Shown here in pieces: positions 45,552-54,414 of a stretch of 64,000 bases of DNA; within the stretch, counting starts at the first letter, position 1; each line of letters opens with the position of its first letter. Source of the DNA: Planctomycetaceae bacterium (GTDB taxonomy: Bacteria; Planctomycetota; Planctomycetia; Planctomycetales; Planctomycetaceae); NCBI GenBank assembly GCA_002726205.1, contig PBSL01000006.1, positions 1-64,000 of the forward strand. The letters are read 5' to 3'. The position numbers were made by a program, and so were the translations under genes. The notes under the pieces were generated by a model, which worked only from the letters and a program-made list of their open reading frames with translations, was not told where the DNA came from and did no database searches.

Positions 45552-47222
45552 ATGACATTATCCCCCCGCGCCATCGCAGTTTTGACAATCCTGTTGGCAC
45601 TGCCTGCCGGGCCATCCCCCGCGGCAGCCCCCTCGCAGCGAAGTGTCAGCGTCGTGATGTTCGGAGCGATCGCCGACGGAAAAACAGACTGCCGACAACC
45701 GATCCAAAAGGCCATTGCCAGTGTGGCCGCCGCCGGCGGGGGCATTGTACGTTTTCCGAAATCCGACAAGCCCTACCTTGTTGGTGGCACCATCACGCTC
45801 ACCAGCAGCGACGTCGTACTGCTGGGGCCGGGAGCGACCATCAAACTCGCAGATGGAGCTGCCAACGGGACTCGCGGGCAGCGTACGACAGAGAGCCAGG
45901 TACACGTGATCCGCGTGACAGGCACGCCGCAACGCAAGCTCCGCAACATCGGCATCAAGGGCCTGACAATCGATGCCAACATTCACCGGCAGGCGGATTT
46001 CTACAATCCCAGGGCAATCGTCATCGAACGCGCCGAACATGTTCTCGTCGCCGACGTGACGATCGTGCGGACGTTTGTTGGACTGGACTTCGGTGCCGGC
46101 AGTAGCCATTGCGAGGCCCGAAACTGCATCATCCACGACTGGACCGAAGACGGCTTCGATGCCAGCGGCGACGCCGACAAGGGGTCCGGAGCGATCACGA
46201 CCGACATACGATTCGTCAACTGCCATGCTCGCGGGGCGCCGAACTCCACGGGCAACGCCTGGGAAATTGAGGACGGAGTGCGGCGTGTTCGTGTCGTGGA
46301 CTGCTCGGTCACTGATGTTCCTCGCGGCAACGCCTTCGGCATTCGACACCATTGGACGGCTGGTCCAATCGACGTCTCCAGCGACATCGAACTGCGCCGC
46401 GTCACGATCAAGAATGTCGGTGGCAAGTACGGCATCTACAGCAACAGCGCCCCCCGCGACCGCTTCCCCACGAATCGACTGACCGACGTGCGACTGCATG
46501 ATGTCATCTGCCCGGCACCAGTCCTGTTTTACGGACCGATGGAAAACATCCTCATTGAAGGAGGGAAATACGGCACCATCCATCTCGGCTGGGATTACGG
46601 ATCCAAGTCCAAACCCAATCCCGGTGATCCTCGCCCTTTGGTCAACACGACTGTCCGGATCCGAAATGCACAAGCCGGTCACATCAACATCTTTGCCCAA
46701 TCGGGCAACTTCGATTTCCACAACCTGCTGATCGATGCCACCGGTGATCATGCGTTCAACATTTTCGAGGGCACCAGGGTCCGTATTGCCGGTTGCACAC
46801 TGACCGGAGCTGCGAAGGCGGCTATCGCCTTGCATGGACAAGCCGCGCCAAAGATCGTGAACACGATTTTGTGGGGCAATCCACGCCCGTTTGCCACCGA
46901 AGTCGGAAAGCCTTCGCTGGATCACTGCTGCGTCCAGGGAGGTGTCCCCAGGGTGGCGATCGACAAGGGCGGCAACGTCGCTTCCGACCCCTTGTTCACC
47001 AAAGGACCTCGCGGAACGTTCTACCTGGCCGACACCGCATCCGGCCAGAAGAAGAGCAGCCCGTGTATCAATTCGGGTTCCGGCCTTGCCGCTTTCCTGC
47101 GACTCGATGAGTTCACGACACGCACTGACCGTATCCGCGACACAAAGACCGTCGACATCGGTTTTCATCACTCCCTGGATTCGGCGCCACGGCACCCAGC
47201 AACAAAGAGAAAGAATCGCTGA
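45552..47222 (+). CDS. Secreted right-handed beta-helix protein (pectate lyase/GH28-like)
   Basis: 556 residues, signal peptide ending SPAAA. The N-terminus VVMFGAIADGKTDCRQPIQK is the typical opening of pectate-lyase-3/GH28-type beta-helices. Turns repeat through the body (RNIGIKGLTIDANI, LVADVTIVRTFVGLDFG, DVRLHDVICPAPVL), each about 22-25 residues. It is likely to be a polysaccharide lyase, hydrolase or epimerase; catalytic residues were not assigned. A long open frame on the opposite strand (45558-47309) is an artefact of the GC-rich codon bias. Confidence 0.75.
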   Translation: MTLSPRAIAVLTILLALPAGPSPAAAPSQRSVSVVMFGAIADGKTDCRQPIQKAIASVAAAGGGIVRFPKSDKPYLVGGTITLTSSDVVLLGPGATIKLADGAANGTRGQRTTESQVHVIRVTGTPQRKLRNIGIKGLTIDANIHRQADFYNPRAIVIERAEHVLVADVTIVRTFVGLDFGAGSSHCEARNCIIHDWTEDGFDASGDADKGSGAITTDIRFVNCHARGAPNSTGNAWEIEDGVRRVRVVDCSVTDVPRGNAFGIRHHWTAGPIDVSSDIELRRVTIKNVGGKYGIYSNSAPRDRFPTNRLTDVRLHDVICPAPVLFYGPMENILIEGGKYGTIHLGWDYGSKSKPNPGDPRPLVNTTVRIRNAQAGHINIFAQSGNFDFHNLLIDATGDHAFNIFEGTRVRIAGCTLTGAAKAAIALHGQAAPKIVNTILWGNPRPFATEVGKPSLDHCCVQGGVPRVAIDKGGNVASDPLFTKGPRGTFYLADTASGQKKSSPCINSGSGLAAFLRLDEFTTRTDRIRDTKTVDIGFHHSLDSAPRHPATKRKNR

Positions 47223-47342
47223 AGTCCACGACGTGGAGCGGCGATCGCAGATGGTAGACTCAATTCCGCTCGATAGCCGCACAGTCACTTCGATTGTCCG
47301 CTCCTCCAAACCCTGTTGCCAATCAAGAATGGAGTCCGCCGG

Positions 47343-48365
47343 ATGACCGTTTTCAACCCGTCGACATCGGGCATCGATCGCCGAGATTTCTTCGCTTCCG
47401 GAACCGCCGGACTGGCTCTGGCCGGTTGTTCAAACTTACTGCAAGCCAATACGAAACCAGCACGCCTGCGGTTTGGCCTTAATGCCGATCCCCACCTTCA
47501 AGGCCCACGCCCGGCTGGTCGAGCAAACAAGTTCAAACGGTTCCTTGACCAGATGATGGTTTTTCGACCCGACTTCGCCATCGATCTGGGTGATTTCGGT
47601 ATCCAGATCTCCGAAGGGAAAACCACGCAGAAAATGCACGATGGGCAGATCGCCGGCCTGAAGCACCACGTCGGCGAATTCGCCCGGCTGAAATGCCCCC
47701 GATACCACGTCATGGGCAATCACGACGTCGGCTGGTTGAAGGGCGGCGAGGAGAAGATCGTGGCTGCCGACCTGATCGGACACTCGCATGCCGGAGAGGA
47801 CATCACAAAACAGGAATTTCTCGAGATCACCGGGACTCCGCATCGGTATTACTCTTTTGACGTACACGGATTTCATTTCATCGTGCTCGACGCGAACAAT
47901 GCCGCCGACGAATCCTCACCCCCGCGAGGCAAGGATGGGCTCGTCGGAGGTTACTGGATCGACGCAGCTCAGAAAAAATGGCTCGACGAAGACCTCTCCA
48001 AGCATCGGCAGAAGCCGAAACTCGTTTTCTGCCACGAGGAACTGCATCACACGCCCGAGGCAGGTTCCGGCCAGGGCGGCGACACTCCCTTCAAACCAGT
48101 CGGTAAACAACACTCGTATGTCGATAACGGCTGGGAAATCCGGAAGATGTTTGCTCGGGACGGACGGGTATTGGCCTGCTTCTTCGGACACAAGCATCGA
48201 AGCCGTTGGACCGTCTATGACGACACGCATTACCTGACGATGGCTGCCACGCATTTCAACGCCAGCTTCTCCGAGATCACGATCGATCAGAATTTCGTGA
48301 TCAAGGGCTTCGGTAGCCAGCGGTCCTACAAGTTCCCGCTGCCGAAATGGTTATCGACTGCCTGA
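47343..48365 (+). CDS. Exported metallophosphatase, Tat signal
   Basis: 340 residues from ATG 47343, with GGAG about seven bases upstream. The leader DRRDFFASGTAGLALAGC combines a Tat motif with a possible lipobox. The phosphoesterase motifs are GLNADPHLQ, IDLGDFG, VMGNHDVGW, LVFCHEELHH and CFFGHKHRSRW, a fuller calcineurin-like set than at 41195. Its substrate is unknown; such proteins often act on phospholipids or nucleotides. It is the last gene before the 338-bp gap with a sigma-54-like promoter. Confidence 0.85.
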   Translation: MTVFNPSTSGIDRRDFFASGTAGLALAGCSNLLQANTKPARLRFGLNADPHLQGPRPAGRANKFKRFLDQMMVFRPDFAIDLGDFGIQISEGKTTQKMHDGQIAGLKHHVGEFARLKCPRYHVMGNHDVGWLKGGEEKIVAADLIGHSHAGEDITKQEFLEITGTPHRYYSFDVHGFHFIVLDANNAADESSPPRGKDGLVGGYWIDAAQKKWLDEDLSKHRQKPKLVFCHEELHHTPEAGSGQGGDTPFKPVGKQHSYVDNGWEIRKMFARDGRVLACFFGHKHRSRWTVYDDTHYLTMAATHFNASFSEITIDQNFVIKGFGSQRSYKFPLPKWLSTA

Positions 48366-48556
48366 TCGGCCACCAGTCTGTCTTCGTCCACCGAACTCCG
48401 ACCGGGACGCGTGAGAAACGCGTCGACTGCCTTTGTTCGCTGCAACGGTCGCTGCCGTGTTGCGTTATGCAACACGTGCTTCGGACCGGTTGTCAACCAC
48501 CGTCGTTTTTCTTTCTTCCGACGAAGTTGACCTAACTGCGGCCTCAGACGCACCTT

Positions 48557-48571
48557 AGCAACTCGGTTGCT
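48557..48571. repeat. Inverted repeat upstream of the sigma-54-like site
   Basis: AGCAAC and GTTGCT are separated by TCG; T-A and T-G pairs extend it. It ends 14 bp before the -24 element. It could be a protein binding site, but activators of sigma-54 normally bind further upstream. Confidence 0.35.
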
Positions 48572-48585
48572 GAACGCCGGGAGTT

Positions 48586-48600
48586 TGGCACGCCGATTGC
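48586..48600 (+). promoter_or_regulatory. Sigma-54 (RpoN)-type promoter
   Basis: TGGCAC (48586-48591) and TTGC (48597-48600) have the exact 5-base spacing of the -24/-12 consensus, with a T before and a G after the first element. Transcription would begin near 48612, about 90 bp before the start codon at 48704. Confidence 0.65.
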
Positions 48601-48703
48601 GTTCTTCTCGTGTGTTGACCTGGTCACAGTCGCTGGTTCCGGCGCTGTCCAGGCCTGCTCATTTCTCGTCTCCGTTCCCGGTTCGAATTTTGGAGAGTCT
48701 GCT

Positions 48704-49468
48704 ATGTCTGCGATCACATTGCGCGCGTTGCTGATTGTTTCCGGCCTGTTTCTTGGGACCGCTCTCGCCGAGGCCCATGCTCATCAGTGCATCGATGTCG
48801 ACATTCTCAGTTCACCGGCGCGTGTTCGAGCTGGCAGCAATGCCAGGATGGTTGCCGGTGTCGTCAATTGCGGAAGCTGTGAAACGCCGGTTCATCTCGA
48901 CGCCTGGCTCGTCGATCCTGACAACATGTCGCGGATTCATCTCGGCGGCGAGAGGCTCCGTCTACGCGAAGGCGAAGGCCGCCGCGTCCGACTCCGCCTC
49001 GCGATTCCCAACGGCGTTCCTTCGGGACGCTACATGCTGGTGCTGACCGGCGAAACATCCGGGGGCTACATGGACCTTGCCCGAGCGCCGATCGCCGTGG
49101 TGCCTGGCCCAACCCTGGACATCCCTCGACTGCTCGCCCGCCTCGATGCGAATCCCGATGATGACGAGGCGATGGACGCCCTCTTCGTCGTGGCCGAATC
49201 AATGCTCGAACCCGCTTCGGGTGAACTGGAAGCGGCCGAACCCGTTCCCGCACAAGGAAGCATTACCGGCGAGATCGTCCACAAGCGAGGCAACAAGATC
49301 CGTGTCGTCAATCGTCTCGGCCGTACCAAGACCGTCAAGGTCGATCGCGCCACCGTCATTCGGGACGAGAACGGAAATCCGCTCCGTTTCAATCAACTCC
49401 ATGAGGGTGACCGTGTCGAGGTTGACTACGACTCGAGCGGCACGGCAACGCTGATCACGAAACTGTGA
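48704..49468 (+). CDS. Secreted protein with Ig-like and DUF5666-like SH3 domains
   Basis: 254 residues, ATG 48704 preceded by GGAGAGTCTGCT; signal peptide ends ALAEAHA. Residues 28-130 look like an Ig-like or CARDB-like domain (VRAGSNARMVAGVVNCGSCE, YMLVLTGETSGGYMDL). Two Cys in VNCGSC could form a disulfide. An acidic linker follows (DANPDDDEAMDALF), then at 185-254 a small beta domain resembling DUF5666/SH3 folds (GEIVHKRGNKIRVVNRLGRT, LHEGDRVEVDYD). Probably a surface or periplasmic scaffold. Expression is likely sigma-54 dependent. A strong hairpin ends the unit. Confidence 0.6.
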   Translation: MSAITLRALLIVSGLFLGTALAEAHAHQCIDVDILSSPARVRAGSNARMVAGVVNCGSCETPVHLDAWLVDPDNMSRIHLGGERLRLREGEGRRVRLRLAIPNGVPSGRYMLVLTGETSGGYMDLARAPIAVVPGPTLDIPRLLARLDANPDDDEAMDALFVVAESMLEPASGELEAAEPVPAQGSITGEIVHKRGNKIRVVNRLGRTKTVKVDRATVIRDENGNPLRFNQLHEGDRVEVDYDSSGTATLITKL

Positions 49469-49773
49469 CCAGCGATTCCGTGTTGGGACCCCGGGTCGGC
49501 AACTGGCCTGACGAGCCCTCAGCCTCCTGCCGCTCCGCCCCATCCCTCGTCCGGAGATCTTCCGGACGAGGGATGCTCGGTCCCCGGCGATTCCTGACGA
49601 CCGCCGTGCCATCCCCGCTTCAAGCCCCAAGGCCTCTCGGCCTCGTTCGATTACCCCGTGTTTCTTGCGTATGACCCAACGTTACGACATCGTGGGTTGA
49701 TCAACGGGAACACAAGAATCGAATTGATGCCTTGCGATTCTCACGGGCAGACTGAACTCGAGGATGCCGGTCC
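49469..49773. other. Intergenic region with terminator hairpin
   Basis: 305 bp between genes on the same strand. The 15-bp perfect hairpin at 49541-49575 is the only notable element. The promoter of the next gene should lie after it, but no consensus was recognised. Confidence 0.5.
49541..49575 (+). terminator. Perfect 15-bp hairpin, probable terminator
   Basis: CATCCCTCGTCCGGA (49541-49555) pairs with its exact reverse complement (49561-49575) around GATCT. It lies about 70 bp after the stop codon. No T tract follows, so it could instead be a stabilising hairpin or a bidirectional element. Confidence 0.6.
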
Positions 49774-51177
49774 ATGAAGCAACTCGCGATCTCACTTTCT
49801 TCATGCCTGGTCGTGTTGACGGCCGCCAGCAGCATGGCCGCCGAACCGGTTCTGGCGCCCTGGAAAGACAATCCGTGGTACTGGAGCTACCAGGCCAAAC
49901 CGGTGATGCTGCTGGGGGGCAGTGATGACGACAACCTGTTCCAGTGGCCCGAGAAGGCATTGCTCGTGCAACTCGACCGCCTCGCTGCTGCCGGCGGCAA
50001 CGTGATCCGCAACACGATGAGCGACAGAAAGGACAAGGGTTTCGAGGTCTACCCTTTCAAGCGTCTGGCCAACGGAAAGTTCGATCTCAACGAATGGAAC
50101 GACGAATACTGGGAACGCTTCGAACGCCTGCTGCGAGAGACCTCCAAACGCGGGATCTTCGTCCAGATCGAGATCTGGGACCGATTCGACTACACCGACG
50201 ACCGTGGCAGTAACCGATGGCAGATTCACCCCTACAACCCGGGAAACAACGTGAACTACACGTACGAACAGTCCGGGTTTGCTCGCCGCTATCCCAAACA
50301 TCCAGGAGCCAACGTCCAACCGTTCTTTTTCACGACACCACGACAAAGGAACAACAAGGTCGTCCTCCGCTTCCAGCAACGCTTTGTCGGCAGACTACTC
50401 GACCTTTCACTGCGGTTCTCCAACGTGCTGTACTGCATGGACAACGAGACCAGTGGCGAGGAGCAGTGGAGCCGCTACTGGGCGACGTTTGTCAAAGACC
50501 GCGCGGCAAGCAAACGGCGACGCGTCTACGTGACCGAGATGTGGGATGACTGGAATCTGAGGGCCAGCAGTCACAAGCGAACCTTCGACCACCCACAACT
50601 GTACGGCTTCGTCGATGTCTCGCAGAACAATCACAACAAAGGGCAAAAGCACTGGGACAACTTCCTGCACGTCCGTCGTTACCTGGCAGGCAAGCCACGC
50701 CCGATGAACACGACCAAAACCTACGGCGCCAACCGAAACAAGTTCGGCCACAGCGACCAGGACGGAATCGAACGTTTCTGGAGACACCTGTTGGCCGGAG
50801 CCGCCTCGATCCGTTTTCACCGTCCCGACGCTGGACTGGGACTCAACGACAAGGCTGTCGCCAGCATCCGCGCCGCCCGCCGTCTTGAAAAGCTTGTACC
50901 TCCCTGGACTGTCAAACCCGCCACCGAACTACTCTCCGGTCGCAGTGCCAATGAAGCCTATCTGTCCGCCGACCGCGGGCGTGCCTATATCGTCTATTTC
51001 CCCGCGGGTGGCGAGGTCCAACTGGACCTCTCTGCGGCCAAAGGTTCCTTCACCCTCCAGTGGATCGACATCTCCAAGGGCCAGGTCGGCCCACGCAGGA
51101 AACTGACCGCGCCGGGCCGGTTCGCCCTGTCGCCGCCGGACCGAAAGAACTGGGTTGCCGCGATTGCCAGGCCCTGA
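49774..51177 (+). CDS. Secreted glycoside hydrolase-like protein (GH140/DUF4038-like)
   Basis: 467 residues, signal peptide ending SSMAA. The barrel strands include KPVMLLGGSDDDNLFQW, VIRNTMSDRKD and GIFVQIEIWDRFD, with NVLYCMDNETSGEEQW as a likely catalytic strand (Glu in DNE). The C-terminal 80 residues are a small beta domain (AYIVYFPAGGEVQLDLS) often found in GH5-like and DUF4038/GH140-type enzymes. Trp- and Tyr-rich loops suggest sugar binding. Substrate is unknown; the family is tentative. Confidence 0.7.
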   Translation: MKQLAISLSSCLVVLTAASSMAAEPVLAPWKDNPWYWSYQAKPVMLLGGSDDDNLFQWPEKALLVQLDRLAAAGGNVIRNTMSDRKDKGFEVYPFKRLANGKFDLNEWNDEYWERFERLLRETSKRGIFVQIEIWDRFDYTDDRGSNRWQIHPYNPGNNVNYTYEQSGFARRYPKHPGANVQPFFFTTPRQRNNKVVLRFQQRFVGRLLDLSLRFSNVLYCMDNETSGEEQWSRYWATFVKDRAASKRRRVYVTEMWDDWNLRASSHKRTFDHPQLYGFVDVSQNNHNKGQKHWDNFLHVRRYLAGKPRPMNTTKTYGANRNKFGHSDQDGIERFWRHLLAGAASIRFHRPDAGLGLNDKAVASIRAARRLEKLVPPWTVKPATELLSGRSANEAYLSADRGRAYIVYFPAGGEVQLDLSAAKGSFTLQWIDISKGQVGPRRKLTAPGRFALSPPDRKNWVAAIARP

Positions 51178-51456
51178 GTCGGCTGCAACGAAACAGTTGC
51201 ACTTCCGGCATGTTCGCGATGCCCAACGCTGGAAGCAAACGCGTTTCCGACCGACCATCGATGTCCGATCGGCGGCGAGATATCCCAATCGGGCAAACTC
51301 GCAGCGTTCCCCGGAAACAGCCTCTCCGCCGGGGTCCCCGTCGTGCTATCCTCGCTATAGTACGCAGCTGAAGCCCGCCTGGCCGCCGTCGCCCCGACAG
51401 TGTTCAGCCCTCCCTTTTCCTCTCCGGCAAGCCTCATTCCTCCCGGAAACGATGTC

Positions 51457-52938
51457 ATGGTCATGACAGCACAAGGCGCTCACGCCACTGGCCGGGGCCG
51501 CGCGGGATTCTGGCGGAAAGTCGGCATCGCCACCGTGGGGAGCCTCGCCGTTGGACTCCTTGTCCTGTCCATCACCGCAAGTCCGAGTACGTCCACAGAG
51601 AGTGACGCCGAGACGCCGCTGGTCCACACGATACAGCGAGGCCCTTTCGAGTCGTTCGTAACGGAGACTGGCGATGTCGCCAGTTCGACCAATCTCGAGA
51701 TTCGCTGCGAGGTCAAATCGGGCAGCGGCGGTTCCCGAACCACGATCCTCGAGATCATCGATGAGGGCACTGTCGTCCAGAAAGGTGATTTTCTTGTCCA
51801 GTTTGACGATGCGGCACTCCAACTGAACCTGACCGAACAGCAGATCGTCGTGGCGACGAACACGGCCGGAGAAATCGAGTCCCGCAGCGATCTCGACAAG
51901 GCCGTCGCCGCTCTCAAGGAATACCTCAACGGAACGTTTCCGGTGGAAAAGGAAACCAGCGAGGGAGAACTCCTCCAGGCGACTTCAACGCAGAAAGCGG
52001 CAAGGGATCTGCTGGCACACACGCAACGAATGTTCCGCAAGGGATTTGTGACCAGGCTCCAGTTCCTCGGCGAGCAGGAGACCCTTGCCATGGCCGACAA
52101 GGCCGTGCAGGTCGCCAGAATCAAGCTGACTGTTCTCAAGACGTTCACTCGCGACAAGATGATCAAGGAATACAAGGCCGACATCGAAAAGCAGACGGCC
52201 TATCTGGTCGCCGCCAAGCACCGCCTCAAGCTTAGCCAGCAGCGCCGCGACGAACTGCTCAAGGACATTGTCGCCTGCCGTTGCCTGGCACCAACTTCCG
52301 GACAGGTGGTCTACGCGAACGACTACAGCAGGGAACCCCGGATCGTGATCGAGGAAGGTTCGCAGATCCGCCAGGGCCAACTCGTCATTCGTCTGCCCGA
52401 TCCCAGCCGAATGCAGATCGACACAAAGATCAGCGACTCGAAGATCAACCTGGTGAAGATGGACAATCCGGTGGAAATCGTGCTGGACGTCGATCCCGAC
52501 CGCAAGATCCGTGGCACACTCGAGAAGATCGAGCCGTTTCCCTATCCCCGCCGCTGGCACGGAGCTCCAATCGAATATGGTGCCGTGATCCGGGTACTCG
52601 ATCCCCCTGAAAGTCTCAGGACCGGCCAGCGAGCCAAGGTCCACATCTTCGTCGCGAAACGCAAGGACGTGCTGCAAACACCGATCCAATCAGTCGTGGA
52701 ACGTGGCGGAAAACACTACTGCCTGGTCAAGGATGCTGCCGGAGGCTGGTCGATCCAACAGGTGGCCCTCGGCCCCAACAACGACAGTTTCGTGGTCGTC
52801 AAGGAAGGACTTGACGAGGGCCAGGTGGTCGCAATCAATCCCGATCTGCTCTGGCGGACGATCGAAGAAGAGTTGCCGGACGGCAAGAAGAAATCACCCG
52901 CGTCGTTGTCAACGGGTGTCGCGGCAAAGAGTCCGTAG
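51457..52938 (+). CDS. HlyD/RND-type periplasmic adaptor (membrane fusion protein)
   Basis: 493 residues from ATG 51457 (ATG codons at 51457 and 51463 are both possible). One N-terminal membrane segment (VGIATVGSLAVGLLVLSI) is followed by the adaptor core: IQRGPFESFVTETGDVASST, a lipoyl half, coiled-coil hairpin (ATSTQKAARDLLAHTQRMF, TAYLVAAKHRLKLSQQRR), the second lipoyl half (LAPTSGQVVYAND), then a beta-barrel (VVERGGKHYCLVKDAAGGW). It links an inner-membrane transporter to an outer-membrane channel. The permease at 53025 follows; no ATPase or channel gene is seen nearby. Confidence 0.85.
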   Translation: MVMTAQGAHATGRGRAGFWRKVGIATVGSLAVGLLVLSITASPSTSTESDAETPLVHTIQRGPFESFVTETGDVASSTNLEIRCEVKSGSGGSRTTILEIIDEGTVVQKGDFLVQFDDAALQLNLTEQQIVVATNTAGEIESRSDLDKAVAALKEYLNGTFPVEKETSEGELLQATSTQKAARDLLAHTQRMFRKGFVTRLQFLGEQETLAMADKAVQVARIKLTVLKTFTRDKMIKEYKADIEKQTAYLVAAKHRLKLSQQRRDELLKDIVACRCLAPTSGQVVYANDYSREPRIVIEEGSQIRQGQLVIRLPDPSRMQIDTKISDSKINLVKMDNPVEIVLDVDPDRKIRGTLEKIEPFPYPRRWHGAPIEYGAVIRVLDPPESLRTGQRAKVHIFVAKRKDVLQTPIQSVVERGGKHYCLVKDAAGGWSIQQVALGPNNDSFVVVKEGLDEGQVVAINPDLLWRTIEEELPDGKKKSPASLSTGVAAKSP

Positions 52939-53024
52939 CTGATTTCTTTCTCCGGGTCCCGCCCTTGACTGCGGGTGCGGTTTTCCTGCCACCGGCGGTG
53001 GCAAGACAGGGCAGGGCGGTTTCG

Positions 53025-54341
53025 ATGCTGATTCGATCCCTTCGACTGCGAGCCAAGAGCCTGCTGCTGCATCCGTTGCGTTCGCTGCTGACGATCCTTG
53101 GAATTTTCATCGGCGTGGCCAGCGTGATCTGGCTGCTTGCCATCAGCGAGGGGATCAGCCGCGCCGCACAGAAACAGATCGAAGATCTCGGTGTCACCAA
53201 CATCATCCTGCGATCCGTTCTTCCGGCAAACGATGACCTGGAGGACACGACCTTCTACATTCCCTACGGGATCACCCGGCAGGATTATGCCACCCTGGTC
53301 GGTACCATACCCACTGTCAGCTACGCGTTGCGGATCCGCGAGGCATATCGCGAAGCCCACTACCGCGACAAGACGTTGCAGGTGCGACTGGTCGGCTGCA
53401 CTCCCGAATACGCCCGGGTCATGCACCTGTCTCCCAGTCGCGGACATTTCCTTTCAACGATCGACGTGGAAAATGATGACAACGTCTGTGTCCTCGGTGC
53501 CGGAACCGCTCGCATCTTCTTTCCCCTGGAGAATCCCGTGGGAAAGACGATCCGTATTCGAGACATTCCCTATCACGTCATTGGCGTGATGCGGGCCCGG
53601 CTTCCCATGGCCGGAATCGGTGGATCGCTGGCCGCCCAGGACTTCAGTCAGGACCTGTATATCCCGGTCACCACCTTCTGGCGACGGATCGGGGACCGCA
53701 CGCTCACAATTTCTGCCGGGCAACGCAACGGCCAGGAAATCCAACTGAGCCAGATCACCTTCCAGGTAGCATCCGTCAAGGACGTGCTGCCCACCGCCAA
53801 GGCAATCGAAAGCACGATGAAACGGCTCCACGACGTCCCCGACTACGCCGTCGTGACCCCGCTGGAATTGCTGGAGCAATCACGCACGACCCGGTTGATG
53901 TTCATGATCTTCATGGGGTTGATCGCCCTGATCTCATTGCTGGTCGGAGGCATCGGCATCATGAACATCATGCTGGCCACCGTCACAGAGCGGACCCGGG
54001 AAATCGGGGTCCGTCGGGCCCTGGGCGCCACGCGCTCTGACATCACGCGTCATTTCCTGATCGAAGTCACCCTGTTGACAAGCGTGGGGGGCGCCTTCGG
54101 AGTCCTCGGCGGCATCGGTTGCCCTTTCCTGATTGTGGAACTGCGTGAGCTGCTAGTCGAAGGATTTCCACAACTGGCACAGGGATTACCCGAGGTCATT
54201 CAAACGGCAACGCCGATCGTGCTTCCCTGGTCGATCGCCCTGGCCTTTGGTGTCTCGGTGGTGATCGGCGTTGTCTTTGGGTTATACCCGGCCATGCGGG
54301 CCGCCGCTCTCGACCCGATCGAAGCCCTGCGTCACGATTAA
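53025..54341 (+). CDS. ABC transporter permease, MacB/FtsX type
   Basis: 438 residues from ATG 53025, chosen over TTG 52965 because the standard MacB N-terminus (HPLRSLLTILGIFIGVASVI) follows. Residues 45-270 are the MacB periplasmic core domain. Three C-terminal membrane segments follow: FMGLIALISLLVGGIGIMNI, then VTERTREIGVRRALGATRSD, the conserved cytoplasmic coupling loop, and two more. With the adaptor 87 bp upstream it forms a tripartite efflux or lipoprotein-release system. The ATP-binding subunit is expected elsewhere in the genome. Confidence 0.85.
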   Translation: MLIRSLRLRAKSLLLHPLRSLLTILGIFIGVASVIWLLAISEGISRAAQKQIEDLGVTNIILRSVLPANDDLEDTTFYIPYGITRQDYATLVGTIPTVSYALRIREAYREAHYRDKTLQVRLVGCTPEYARVMHLSPSRGHFLSTIDVENDDNVCVLGAGTARIFFPLENPVGKTIRIRDIPYHVIGVMRARLPMAGIGGSLAAQDFSQDLYIPVTTFWRRIGDRTLTISAGQRNGQEIQLSQITFQVASVKDVLPTAKAIESTMKRLHDVPDYAVVTPLELLEQSRTTRLMFMIFMGLIALISLLVGGIGIMNIMLATVTERTREIGVRRALGATRSDITRHFLIEVTLLTSVGGAFGVLGGIGCPFLIVELRELLVEGFPQLAQGLPEVIQTATPIVLPWSIALAFGVSVVIGVVFGLYPAMRAAALDPIEALRHD

Positions 54342-54414
54342 CACGCGGTCGACAACATCCACTTCCGAGAGCCACCAGCTGACTCGGACCGACACACTCC
54401 AACGGAGAGCTTCG

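Larger units (their letters stand above)
48366..48703. other. Intergenic region with sigma-54-like promoter
   Basis: 338 bp without a gene. It contains the sigma-54-like site at 48586 and a short inverted repeat just upstream (48557-48571). No terminator for the metallophosphatase was recognised in the first 150 bp. GGAG at 48692 serves the next gene. Confidence 0.5.

Noticed and set aside
45558-47309. 583-codon frame opposite the beta-helix gene
   Set aside because: It lies on the other strand of a gene with clear signal peptide and helix repeats; no domain was recognised. GC-rich codon bias opens such antisense frames.
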